Source: Bacteroidota bacterium
Lineage (GTDB): Bacteria; Bacteroidota; Bacteroidia; B-17B0; Aurantibacillaceae
DNA: 64,000 bases
Assembly: GCA_016711805.1 (NCBI GenBank)
Contig: JADJSH010000019.1
Coordinates: 1 to 64,000, forward strand
Direction of reading: 5' to 3'
Shown here: positions 1-7,471 of the stretch, in pieces
How positions within the stretch are numbered: position 1 is the stretch's first letter
How the letters are laid out: each line of letters opens with the position of its first letter
Translations under genes and position numbers: made by a program
Notes under the pieces: model-generated
Told to the model about the DNA's origin: nothing
The model's input: only the letters and a program-made list of their open reading frames with translations
Databases searched by the model: none

Positions 1-38
1 TCTATTTCACTTATTTTATAGTCTTTATCAATACTCAT
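1..38 (-). CDS. 5' end of an unidentified gene (cut by window edge)
   Basis: An ATG on the minus strand at 38 opens a frame (MSIDKDYKISEI...) that runs off the left edge with no stop. Only 12 codons are visible, so no family can be assigned. It lies downstream of, and in the same orientation as, the broken lipoprotein gene. The start is a guess because there is no ribosome-binding signal, which is normal in this phylum. Confidence 0.35.
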   Translation of the reverse strand, partial: MSIDKDYKISEI

Positions 39-88
39 TATTATTGTCTTTTGCCAAACGTAAATTTATTAATTGTTTATAGCAGCAG

Positions 89-721
89 TTAGTGCCCAGT
101 GCTTTCTTTGTAAATATTTGTATACCCTGCTTTATCTAGAAAGAATTGTCCAACATTAGCAAAGTCTAAGTTTTGTGGGTTATTACACCTTACAATGTGG
201 TATTCTTTTTTAATTGCAGATAATTTTTTTTGAATCGGTTGTCTATACTCGTAGATATACAATGAACCATCTATTGAAAGTCTAAATATATTTGGTTCTA
301 AGTACCAAAACATTGATTTGTCAATGAGTTTGTTGAAAGTCTCAAAGTCATTAAACTCAAGTTTAATTTTCTTAGAGTTTACTAAACTGTCTTTACCACT
401 TCCGTCAGGTTTTTTTGTAACAAATTCCTTTATTACCAAAGAGCTGTCTAGCAGATTTAATTTAAATAACTTGTTATTTTCAAATGAAGGGAAATAAAAA
501 AACGAAATTCGTTTGTTAACTTGTCCTTTTTGTCAAGCTTAGGTTCTTGTATTTGTTTCCAGTATTTCAGTGAAGTGTTTGTCAAATTCAAGCGTTGAAT
601 TCAATTTTATAGAGTCTTGTTGAGTGTCTGCTATTATAGCTTTGCTATTGTCGTTATTCTGTTGTCCGCAAGAACAGAAGAATAATATTGTCAAAATTGT
701 AATTATGTATTTTGTTGTCAT
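89..721 (-). pseudogene. Lipoprotein gene with two frame breaks
   Basis: The ATG at 721 gives a signal peptide with a lipobox-like end (FFCSCGQQ), so the product is probably an acylated envelope lipoprotein. The frame stops at 539, but good-looking coding sequence continues to the stop at 89. Between about 550 and 505 the sensible reading is in the +1 frame (QEPKLDKKDKL...), and from a 7-T run (minus strand, about 506-512) it returns to the original frame (FPSFENNKLF..., then the segment starting VIKEFVTKKP). Two compensating indels would restore one lipoprotein of about 210 residues. The family is not recognised. Errors in the sequence are as likely as true decay. Confidence 0.55.
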
Positions 722-723
722 AG

Positions 724-913
724 CATTGGCACTAACGGTTGGCGGCTAACCGCCAGTTTTTTCTTTTCGTTTCCGAATGTTTGTTTATTGATACCTAAAT
801 TACTAAAAATTGAAACAAACAGGACCTGCCCAGTGAAAATATAATTCATTCCATATCTGGGCAGTTGGAACTAACGAGAAGGAAAAATTGCGATTAGCCG
901 CCTGTTAGCAATG
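724..913. repeat. Imperfect terminal-inverted element beside the lipoprotein gene
   Basis: The outer arms are cattggCACTAACggttGGCGGCT (724-747) and AGCCGCCtGTTAGcaatg (896-913), inverted with small gaps. Inside are a self-complementary GGCGGcTAACCGCC (about 740-753) and an 8-bp perfect inverted pair CTGCCCAG (826-833) / CTGGGCAG (857-864). No ORF lies inside. The layout resembles a MITE or an integron attC-like folded site, but the canonical attC core GTTRRRY is not met, so the class is open. Confidence 0.5.
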
Positions 914-920
914 ATTGAGA

Positions 921-1487
921 CCGAATATAATTTCAATAATTATTTCGGCGTTCTGCTCTCAACGGTGTTGGCATTTGTAGGCATCCTTTTCAAGCAAGTT
1001 GGAATAGATCAAAATAATGACGTCAATTGAGATAAATTGTCGTGCGTTGTTTTGAGCGGTCAGAAAATTTTAAAACAAAAGAGCAAAGTATTTTTGATTC
1101 CCTTAAGCTTTTTATTTTTATTTACAAGTCCCGCTCCATTGACTTTGTAAAATTTTTCATGTACCTTCGTTACATAATAAGTAACTACAATGTGTCTTAC
1201 TTATGAAAGTGCACTTTCAACGCTCGCCCCATTCGTTACTTAGTTTTGTTCCACAAAACAACTTTTACAAAGTTATGTAACGACGCCTTTAAAAAATAAA
1301 AGCAGCAATTAAAAAAACTTTTCCTTTAAATTTTCCGAATTCAAACGCAGCTTACGTCTTGTGATCAAAATGCTTATAACGCTGCCGAAATGCCAATTAC
1401 CGCTCAACTACTCGCTAAGACTCATTTGCTAATTACAAACGATTGTAATCATTTACAAATGCTTAAAAGCAGCTAATCAAATATAAC
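921..1487. other. Non-coding, palindrome-rich stretch
   Basis: I see no convincing ORF. Structures present are a hairpin CCGAATATAATT...AATTATTTCGG (921-948), a perfect 16-bp palindrome TGAAAGTGCACTTTCA (1204-1219), and two interlocked inverted pairs: ACTTTGTAAAA (1142-1152) with TTTTACAAAGT (1263-1273), and CGTTACATA (1168-1176) with TATGTAACG (1274-1282). The order a-b-a'-b' is pseudoknot-like. The stretch could be remains of a mobile element or an untranslated RNA. Confidence 0.45.
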
Positions 1488-1519
1488 AAAAAAGCCTTCC
1501 GTTTCCGAAAGGCTTTTTA
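1488..1519 (-). terminator. Intrinsic terminator of accBC
   Basis: AAAAAGCCTT (1489-1498) pairs with AAGGCTTTTT (1509-1518). The structure sits a few bases past the accC stop codon, with T-runs on both strands, so it would end minus-strand transcription. Confidence 0.8.
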
Positions 1520-1522
1520 AAA

Positions 1523-2867
1523 TTAAGCTTTATTATAATCCCAAGTTTCCATAAACTTGGTGGTATAATTACCGGCTTTAAAATCTTCGTTTTGCATTAA
1601 TTTAATGTGAAACGGTATAGTTGTTTTAACACCTTCAATCACATACTCACTTAAAGCACGGTGCATTTTAGCAATCGCTTCTTCACGCGTTTGTGCCACA
1701 GTAATTAATTTACCAACCATACTATCATAGTTTGGTGGAATGGTATAACCGCTATACACATGCGAGTCAACACGAATACCGTGTCCGCCTGGAGTGTGTA
1801 AAGTAGTTATTTTACCTGGAGACGGTGTAAAGTTTTTAAATGGATCTTCTGCATTAATACGACACTCAATAGCATGTAATTGTGGGTAGTAGTTTTTACC
1901 ACTAATAGGCACACCTGCAGCCACTAAAATTTGCTCGCGTATTAAATCGTAGTTAATTACTTCTTCCGTAATGGGATGCTCCACCTGAATACGAGTATTC
2001 ATTTCCATGAAATAGAAATTGCGGTGTTTATCAACCAAAAACTCAACGGTACCAACGCCTTCGTAACCAATAGATAAAGCGGCTTTTACAGCAGCATCAC
2101 CCATTAATTCACGTAACTCAGGTGTCATAAATGGAGAAGGAGTTTCTTCCACCAATTTTTGGTGACGACGTTGTACTGAACAGTCACGCTCACTTAAGTG
2201 GCAAGCTTTACCGTGCGCATCGCCCACAATCTGAATTTCGATATGGCGTGGTTCTTCAATATATTTTTCCATGTACATGGCACCGTTTCCAAACGCAGCT
2301 GTAGCTTCGTGTGTAGCACTATCCCATGCATTTTGAAAATCTTCTTCTTTCCAAATAATACGCATCCCTTTTCCACCACCACCGGCAGTAGCTTTAATAA
2401 TCACAGGATACTTAATACCTTTGGCTAATTCCATGCCTTGAGCAGCACTTTCTAATAAACCTTCAGAGCCAGGAACGCAAGGAACACCAGCTGCAATCAT
2501 GGTTGATTTGGCGTTACTCTTATCTCCCATTTGGTTAATCATCTCTGGAGAAGCACCAATAAACTTAATATTGTTTTGGCGGCAAATTTCAGAAAACTTA
2601 GCATTCTCGCTTAAAAAACCATAACCCAGGGTGAATAGCATCTGCATTGGTAATCTCGGCAGCAGCAATAATGTTTGCCATGTTTAAGTAACTGTCTTTA
2701 CTTGGCGGAGGCCCAATACAAACAGCTTCATCAGCAAACTTAACGTGCAATGATTCTTTATCGGCTGTAGAATAAACCGCAACGGTTTTAATTCCCATTT
2801 CCTTACATGTTCTTATCACACGTAAAGCAATCTCGCCACGATTGGCAATTAATATTTTTTTAAACAT
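1523..2867 (-). CDS. accC: Biotin carboxylase subunit of acetyl-CoA carboxylase (one frameshift)
   Basis: ATP-dependent carboxylation of biotin on AccB, the first half-reaction of malonyl-CoA formation in the cytoplasm. The N-terminal piece (2867 to about 2628, starting MFKKILIANRGEIA) ends at ...ADAIHPG. The rest (GYGFLSENAKF...) continues in another frame to 1523. The joined product is about 448 residues, the normal size. Visible motifs are a glycine-rich ATP-grasp loop (ATAGGGGKGM), the signature MEKYIEEPRHIEIQ, and the catalytic stretch MEMNTRIQVEHP. The break is at a CCC run, plus-strand 2625-2627 (one extra base). Because accC is essential and otherwise well conserved, a sequence error is more likely than a true pseudogene. 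It lies downstream of accB in one operon. Confidence 0.93.
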
Positions 2868-2948
2868 CGTAATAATTAGTTAATTAGTTAATATGATAAT
2901 TAGGCAATTTCACTCATTGTCAAATTGCCTCATTGACTCATCGTCTAA
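2868..2948. repeat. AT-rich spacer of TTAG/AATT/GACT words
   Basis: The accB-accC spacer is built from repeated short words (TTAGTTAATTAGTTAATATG, GATAATTAGGCAATT, TGTCAAATTGCC, TCATTGACTCATCGTC). Very similar text fills the spacers at about 3570-3605, 7398-7425 and 24504-24604. It has no coding potential and probably belongs to an interspersed low-complexity family. Confidence 0.45.
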
Positions 2949-3440
2949 TTATGACGGGTCTACTAAGAATAAAGGTTGATCGTACTCAACAGGAGTAGCA
3001 TCATTAACCAATATTTTTACGATTTTACCTTTTACTTCGCTTTCAATTTCGTTAAATAATTTCATCGCTTCAATGATACAAACTGGTTTACCAATTTCAA
3101 TATCATCACCTACGTTCACAAATGCAGGCTTATCTGGACCAGCAGAGCGATAGAATGTTCCAATCATTGGGGATTTAACAGTTACATATTTTGCGTCGTT
3201 AGATGCAGCCGTTGTAGTCGGCGTTGTAGTTTCAGCAGCGGCTGTAGTAGTTGCTACTGGAGCAGCGATAACTTGAGCAGGAGCAGTAGTAATTTGGGTG
3301 GGAGCAGCTTGATAAACTACAGGAGCAGCTTGCTTACCAGTTTTAATAACGATTTTAATTTCTTTGGTTTCTAGTTCAACTTCGTTTACCCCGCTCTTTG
3401 AAACAAATTTAATTAAATCTTGAATTTCAGTTAATTTCAT
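2949..3440 (-). CDS. accB: Biotin carboxyl carrier protein of acetyl-CoA carboxylase
   Basis: Carries the biotin that AccC carboxylates. I chose the ATG at 3440 (MKLTEIQDLIKFVSKSG), which matches the usual family start. A longer in-frame extension to 3476 has no ATG and overlaps the promoter. The protein is 163 residues: an N-terminal dimer region (1-40), a Pro/Ala/Thr/Val-rich flexible linker (about 45-85), and a biotinyl domain with the lipoyl-like fold carrying EAMKLFNE. The lysine near residue 127 is the expected biotinylation site. It is co-transcribed with accC 81 bp downstream and is intact, unlike accC. Confidence 0.95.
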   Translation of the reverse strand: MKLTEIQDLIKFVSKSGVNEVELETKEIKIVIKTGKQAAPVVYQAAPTQITTAPAQVIAAPVATTTAAAETTTPTTTAASNDAKYVTVKSPMIGTFYRSAGPDKPAFVNVGDDIEIGKPVCIIEAMKLFNEIESEVKGKIVKILVNDATPVEYDQPLFLVDPS

Positions 3441-3464
3441 TTTGTGTGTTTTAGTTAGTGGGGG

Positions 3465-3472
3465 CAAAAATA
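3465..3472 (-). promoter_or_regulatory. -7 box for accBC
   Basis: On the minus strand TATTTTTG matches the Bacteroidota -7 consensus TAnnTTTG, 24 bases before the accB ATG. I see no clear -33 TTG. Confidence 0.45.
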
Positions 3473-3627
3473 CCATTTATTTATAAAAAACGAGATAAAT
3501 CATCCCTCTTTTTGGTCGAAAATGACCTAAATGTTCAAAAAAAGCACTAATTATCAACAATATAAAATTAGATAATGAGGTAATTCGACAATTAGATAAT
3601 TGAATCCATTGCAAATGAATCTATTTT

Positions 3628-3652
3628 GTCACCCTGAGCGGAGTCGAAGGGT
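3628..3652. repeat. CACCCTGAGCGGAGTCGAAGGGT-type repeat
   Basis: CCCTGAGCGGAGTCGAAGGG forms a CCCT/AGGG-ended imperfect hairpin. I recognise this word as a dispersed intergenic repeat seen in many Bacteroidota and some other bacterial genomes. It sits between accB and the DUF4293 gene. Function is unknown. Confidence 0.55.
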
Positions 3653-3690
3653 AAAACTAACGGATTCTATCCGCACTTCTCACTAATTGC

Positions 3691-4104
3691 TCATCTTTTT
3701 TGATAAAATGAGCGGCTAAATATGCGAAAAATAGCAGAAACTAGAGGTAAAAATGAACCAAATTGATATGAAATTGCTTCAGGACCACCTTCTTTACTAT
3801 AAGGTAGTATAAAAAATAAACCTATTAAAATCATATTAAATACAACTAATAGGTTTGCTAACTTATATTGTAATACTCTGTTTTTATATAAAAAGATGAT
3901 TGCCGCACTTAATATAAGGATAACCACATTAAAAATCATGGGGAAATAAATATTAGAACTCATAATATCTGAGCTACAACCTGGCATCAAACAAATGGGC
4001 CAATGTCCGTTAGTAATAACAATGTTTTGAAAAGGTACAAAAAACTGCGCAATAGCAATAATTACGACAGCTAATAAGAAAAGAGTTTGTTTACGTTGAA
4101 TCAT
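3691..4104 (-). CDS. DUF4293 family four-helix membrane protein
   Basis: A small integral membrane protein of 137 residues. The start at 4104 (MIQRKQTLFLL) is preferred over an in-frame upstream extension to 4152 because MIQR.QT is the family's conserved N-terminus and the extension overlaps a repeat. Four hydrophobic segments are seen (about residues 5-24, 45-67, 75-95, 105-125). DUF4293 members are confined to Bacteroidota and have no established function. It is monocistronic, divergent from speA. Confidence 0.8.
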   Translation of the reverse strand: MIQRKQTLFLLAVVIIAIAQFFVPFQNIVITNGHWPICLMPGCSSDIMSSNIYFPMIFNVVILILSAAIIFLYKNRVLQYKLANLLVVFNMILIGLFFILPYSKEGGPEAISYQFGSFLPLVSAIFRIFSRSFYQKR

Positions 4105-4120
4105 GGCGTAAAAGTACTTT

Positions 4121-4227
4121 TTTAACCGCAAAGAGGCAAAGGTTTTTCGCAAAGTTCGTTAAGAATAATTTCACCACGTCTACATTTTGCACTCTTTGCA
4201 TTTCACTTAGCGTTCTTTACGGTTAAA
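4121..4227. repeat. CAAAG-rich inverted-repeat element
   Basis: TTTAACCGCAAAG (4121-4133) and CTTTACGGTTAAA (4215-4227) are inverted ends with one mismatch. Next to them are tandem CAAAG words (4129-4153) and their complements CTTTG (4193-4198). I know similar AACCGCAAAG...CTTTGCGGTT elements from other Bacteroidota intergenic regions. It is probably a small non-autonomous palindromic repeat. Confidence 0.55.
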
Positions 4228-4264
4228 TAATTATTAATAAATCTAAATTACTTACTTTAACCCT

Positions 4265-4294
4265 TTGTACTGTAATCCAAGTAACTTACATTTG
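4265..4294 (+). promoter_or_regulatory. Promoter of speA, apparently (near-)leaderless
   Basis: TTG (4265-4267), a 19-bp gap, then TACATTTG (4287-4294) fits the Bacteroidota -33/-7 promoter. The ATG is only four bases after the -7 box, so transcription should begin at or next to the start codon. Confidence 0.55.
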
Positions 4295-4298
4295 TAGT

Positions 4299-5696
4299 AT
4301 GGAAAACAAATACCAAAACTTAATTGAGCAGACCTTCGATTTCCCTCAAGAATCATTTGAAGTAATTGATGACGAATTATATTTTAATGATATTCCCTTA
4401 ATGGATATTATTAAACAATATGGTACTCCATTGAAAATCACTTATTTACCTAAAATTTCTTCACAGATACAAAAGGCAAAACGTATGTTCAACGTGGCTA
4501 TGGCAAAAGCCGATTATAAGGGAAAATATGTGTATTGCTATTGCACTAAGAGCTCTCATTTTAGCTTTGTTTTGGATGAAGTACTTAAAAATGATGTTCA
4601 TATCGAAACATCTTCTGCTTATGATATCCAAATTATTAGAGAGCAGATTAAAAAGAAGATGATTTCTAAAGAGACATTTATTATTTGTAACGGTTATAAG
4701 AAAACAAACTACAAACAATATATCTCGGAATTGTTAAACGACGGGTACAATGTCATCCCCGTTTTAGATCACTTAGATGAGTTTGATCACTATAAAAAGA
4801 ACGTTAAAGTGCCAAAATGCCAACTCGGAATTAGAATTAGTACCGAAGAAGAGCCTTCTTTTGCGTTCTATTCTTCGCGATTGGGAGTGCGTTACACCGA
4901 TATTGTTAGCTTATATACAGAGAAAATACAAAACAATCCTAAGTTTGAACTAAAACTCTTGCATTTCTTTATCAATAATGGAATTAAGGATACTATTTAT
5001 TATTGGACTGAATTAAACAAATGTCTCAATATATATAAGGAATTAAAGAAAATTTGCCCAACCTTAGATTCGTTAAACATTGGCGGTGGTATGCCAATTC
5101 GCACCTCTTTAAGCTTTGATTATAATTATGAGTACATGATTGAAGAAATTGTAGCTCAGGTGAAATCATTTTGCACCCAACATGAGTTAGATGAACCTAA
5201 TATTTTTACAGAGTTTGGTTCATTTACAGTAGCAGAAAGCGGAGCCACGTTATACTCTATCATCGATCAAAAACAACAAAACGATAGAGAGCAATGGTAC
5301 ATGATTGATAGTTCATTTATTACTACACTTCCTGATACTTGGGGTATTAACCAACGCTTTATACTATTAGCAGTTAACAATTGGGATAAACCTTATGTGC
5401 CTGTAAACTTAGGCGGTTTAACTTGCGATAGTATGGATTATTATAATAGCGAAGCTCATACTAACCAAGTGTTTTTACCAAAAGTTTCTAAAACAGATAA
5501 ACAGCCTTTGTATGTAGGATTTTTTCACACGGGAGCTTACCAAGAGGCATTAAGTGGTTATGGTGGCACCCAGCATTGTTTAGTACCTGCGCCCAAACAC
5601 GTTTTAATTGATAAGGATGAAGATGGGAAATTAACTACCAAATTGTTTGCAAAAGAACAGAGTTATAAATCGATGTTGAAAATTTTAGGATACTAG
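4299..5696 (+). CDS. speA: PLP-dependent arginine decarboxylase
   Basis: Decarboxylates arginine to agmatine, the first step of polyamine synthesis in organisms that lack or bypass ornithine decarboxylase. The protein is 465 residues, the size of the compact Bacteroidota form rather than the roughly 630-residue enterobacterial SpeA. It has the alanine-racemase-like fold III layout: an N-terminal barrel with the PLP-lysine region YCYCTKSSH (Lys84), a glycine-rich phosphate loop NIGGGMPIR near residue 261, and a C-terminal beta domain with GGLTCDSMD (catalytic Cys/Asp region). A diaminopimelate decarboxylase reading is less likely given the N-terminal match to known arginine decarboxylases. The gene is intact, single and divergent from the DUF4293 gene. 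Confidence 0.85.
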   Translation: MENKYQNLIEQTFDFPQESFEVIDDELYFNDIPLMDIIKQYGTPLKITYLPKISSQIQKAKRMFNVAMAKADYKGKYVYCYCTKSSHFSFVLDEVLKNDVHIETSSAYDIQIIREQIKKKMISKETFIICNGYKKTNYKQYISELLNDGYNVIPVLDHLDEFDHYKKNVKVPKCQLGIRISTEEEPSFAFYSSRLGVRYTDIVSLYTEKIQNNPKFELKLLHFFINNGIKDTIYYWTELNKCLNIYKELKKICPTLDSLNIGGGMPIRTSLSFDYNYEYMIEEIVAQVKSFCTQHELDEPNIFTEFGSFTVAESGATLYSIIDQKQQNDREQWYMIDSSFITTLPDTWGINQRFILLAVNNWDKPYVPVNLGGLTCDSMDYYNSEAHTNQVFLPKVSKTDKQPLYVGFFHTGAYQEALSGYGGTQHCLVPAPKHVLIDKDEDGKLTTKLFAKEQSYKSMLKILGY

Positions 5697-5810
5697 TTTG
5701 CGGATACAATATCTTGCAAAACGGTTAAAAAAATAATTTAACGAAATTTAAGAGATTAATTTGTCGGTTTAAACCAAATGATTATCTTTCGATTTCTATA
5801 ACTTATCTTT

Positions 5811-6497
5811 TTGAGAACAACAAAACGAATACTATCTTTCTTCTCTCTAGTTTCATTATTGATACTTAGCTCTTGTGGCGACTCTAAGAGAACTGAGAAT
5901 TCCTTAACAGAAGGTTTAATTGAGTATAATGCTGAGGTTGTGGATCAATCTCATCCCATGGCAGGCTTAGCTCCGAGTTCAGCAACCGTTAAGTTTAAAG
6001 GAAATAAATTACAAGTTGAAATGAGTACTATGGGTATTTTTAATACCACATTCATTAGCGATCCAGCAAAAAAGACCCTGAGTCAAATGGTGAAGTTTAT
6101 GGATATTAAAAATGCTTGTATTCAAAATGAAGCTGATTTAATTCAAGAAAATAAAGGTTATGAATTGAAGTTGGAAGAAGTAAAAGGAACGAAAAAAATA
6201 GCTGGCTACGATTGCAAAAAAATAAAAGCAACAATGGTTAGCGATCCAAGCATTACGTTTGATGTATATTATACAGATGAATTAGGCTTAGATAGTATTA
6301 ATAACGTGGGTCCTTATAAAGAAATTAAGGGAATGTTAATGCAATACCGTTTAAAGAAACTAGGATTAGAAATGTGTTTTACCGCAACGGCAGTAAAGAA
6401 AGAAGAAATAAAAGATGAGGATTTTGAAGTTCCAGCTTTTTATAAAATAGTAACTCGCACCGAGATGGAGAAGCTATTTGAAGATATCCAAAAGTAG
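5811..6497 (+). CDS. DUF4412-type lipoprotein
   Basis: 228 residues starting at TTG; an in-frame TAA at 5799 rules out the upstream ATG at 5778. The signal peptide ends in a lipobox (LILSSCGDS). The body resembles DUF4412: an N-terminal strand-rich half, then KIAGYDCKKIKATM, which is the family's GY.CKK motif, and a C-terminal half reporting DVYYTDELG. Family members are periplasmic or outer-membrane-facing and lack a proven role. It is a paralogue of the next gene and may be co-expressed with it. A weak -33/-7 pair (TTG at about 5761, TATCTTTC at 5783-5790) precedes it. Confidence 0.65.
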   Translation: MRTTKRILSFFSLVSLLILSSCGDSKRTENSLTEGLIEYNAEVVDQSHPMAGLAPSSATVKFKGNKLQVEMSTMGIFNTTFISDPAKKTLSQMVKFMDIKNACIQNEADLIQENKGYELKLEEVKGTKKIAGYDCKKIKATMVSDPSITFDVYYTDELGLDSINNVGPYKEIKGMLMQYRLKKLGLEMCFTATAVKKEEIKDEDFEVPAFYKIVTRTEMEKLFEDIQK

Positions 6498-6634
6498 TTT
6501 AATTACTAACTCGTTTTTTCTACAATTCATCAATTCATTTTACCATTTAGCATATTTTTGCATTTCAAAACTATCAAATTGGTAACTTGGCATACCAATT
6601 GAAAATATAAAATCAAATTTTTAAAATAAATCAA

Positions 6635-7315
6635 ATGAACAAATTATTCTCTACACTAGCTGTTGTTGCATTATCAGTATTATCATTAAATGCACAAATT
6701 AAAGAAGGTTCAATTACTTATGCTATGACTATTGAAGGACTTCCTCCAGAGCAGGCTGCCATGATAGGTGATATGGAAAACAAAGTGACATTTAAGAACG
6801 GTAAATCCTTACAAGAAATGTCATCGATGATGTTTACTAACCAAACGTTAACTGATGACAAAGGAATGGTAATGTTAATGGAACAAATGGGAAATAAAAT
6901 TGCTGTTAAGCAAACTAAGGAAGAAATGGAAAAAGAAGAGGCTAAACAAAAAGATAAGCCTGCTGATCCAAAAATGGAATATACTACTGAAACAAAAACG
7001 ATTGCAGGCTACGAATGCAAAAAAGTAATTGTTACCATGGTAGGTAAAGATAAAAAAGAAGAAAAAATGGATATTTGGTATTCTGATAAATTTGAAAACA
7101 ATAATAAAGAAGGAAAAGGACAAGGAATGAGTTTTATGAAGGGTTTAAAAGGAATGCCTTTTGAGTTTGCTGGTGGACAAGGCGGAATGAAATTTAAAAT
7201 GGTAGCTAAAGAAGTTTCTATAGATCCAGTAGCGGATTCTAAATTTGAATTATCAACGGAAGGCTACAAAATGATGACCATGGATGAATTAAAGGCTATG
7301 CGTGGCGGTAAATAA
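6635..7315 (+). CDS. DUF4412-type periplasmic protein
   Basis: 226 residues with a classical signal peptide (ends LSLNAQ) and no lipobox. The mature part has ETKTIAGYECKKVIVTM and KMDIWYSD, aligning with the preceding lipoprotein (GYDCKKI, DVYYTD). It is very rich in Met and Lys in the middle and carries Gly-Met/Gly-Gly stretches near 160-180. Function is unknown. The pair looks like a tandem duplication in which one copy became a lipoprotein. It ends 18 bp before a strong terminator. Confidence 0.68.
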   Translation: MNKLFSTLAVVALSVLSLNAQIKEGSITYAMTIEGLPPEQAAMIGDMENKVTFKNGKSLQEMSSMMFTNQTLTDDKGMVMLMEQMGNKIAVKQTKEEMEKEEAKQKDKPADPKMEYTTETKTIAGYECKKVIVTMVGKDKKEEKMDIWYSDKFENNNKEGKGQGMSFMKGLKGMPFEFAGGQGGMKFKMVAKEVSIDPVADSKFELSTEGYKMMTMDELKAMRGGK

Positions 7316-7333
7316 TCTATCTCATAAATTATT

Positions 7334-7365
7334 AAAAAGGCTCGGTATTATACCGAGCCTTTTTT
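7334..7365 (+). terminator. Intrinsic terminator after the DUF4412 pair
   Basis: AAAAAGGCTCGGTA (7334-7347) pairs with TACCGAGCCTTTTT (7351-7364), with a 3-base loop and T-run. Confidence 0.9.
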
Positions 7366-7408
7366 GTTTAAATCTATTGATTTTTATGGATAAATAATGG
7401 TTAGCTAA

Positions 7409-7439
7409 TTGGCTAATTAGTTGTATAAAGTTAACTTTG
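7409..7439 (+). promoter_or_regulatory. Promoter of purL
   Basis: TTG (7409-7411), a 20-bp spacer, then TAACTTTG (7432-7439) matches TTG/TAnnTTTG. The predicted transcript start is about 25 bases before the chosen purL ATG, which also argues against the longer in-frame start at 7421. Confidence 0.6.
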
Positions 7440-7471
7440 TACCTTCAAAAATCACACAAAAATCACTACAT

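Noticed and set aside
724..913. Canonical integron attC site
   Set aside because: Arms lack a proper RYYYAAC/GTTRRRY pair and no integron integrase is visible; kept only as attC-like.
2198..2428. Plus-strand ORF of 76 codons
   Set aside because: Lies inside accC on the opposite strand; low-complexity Phe-rich translation, no family match.
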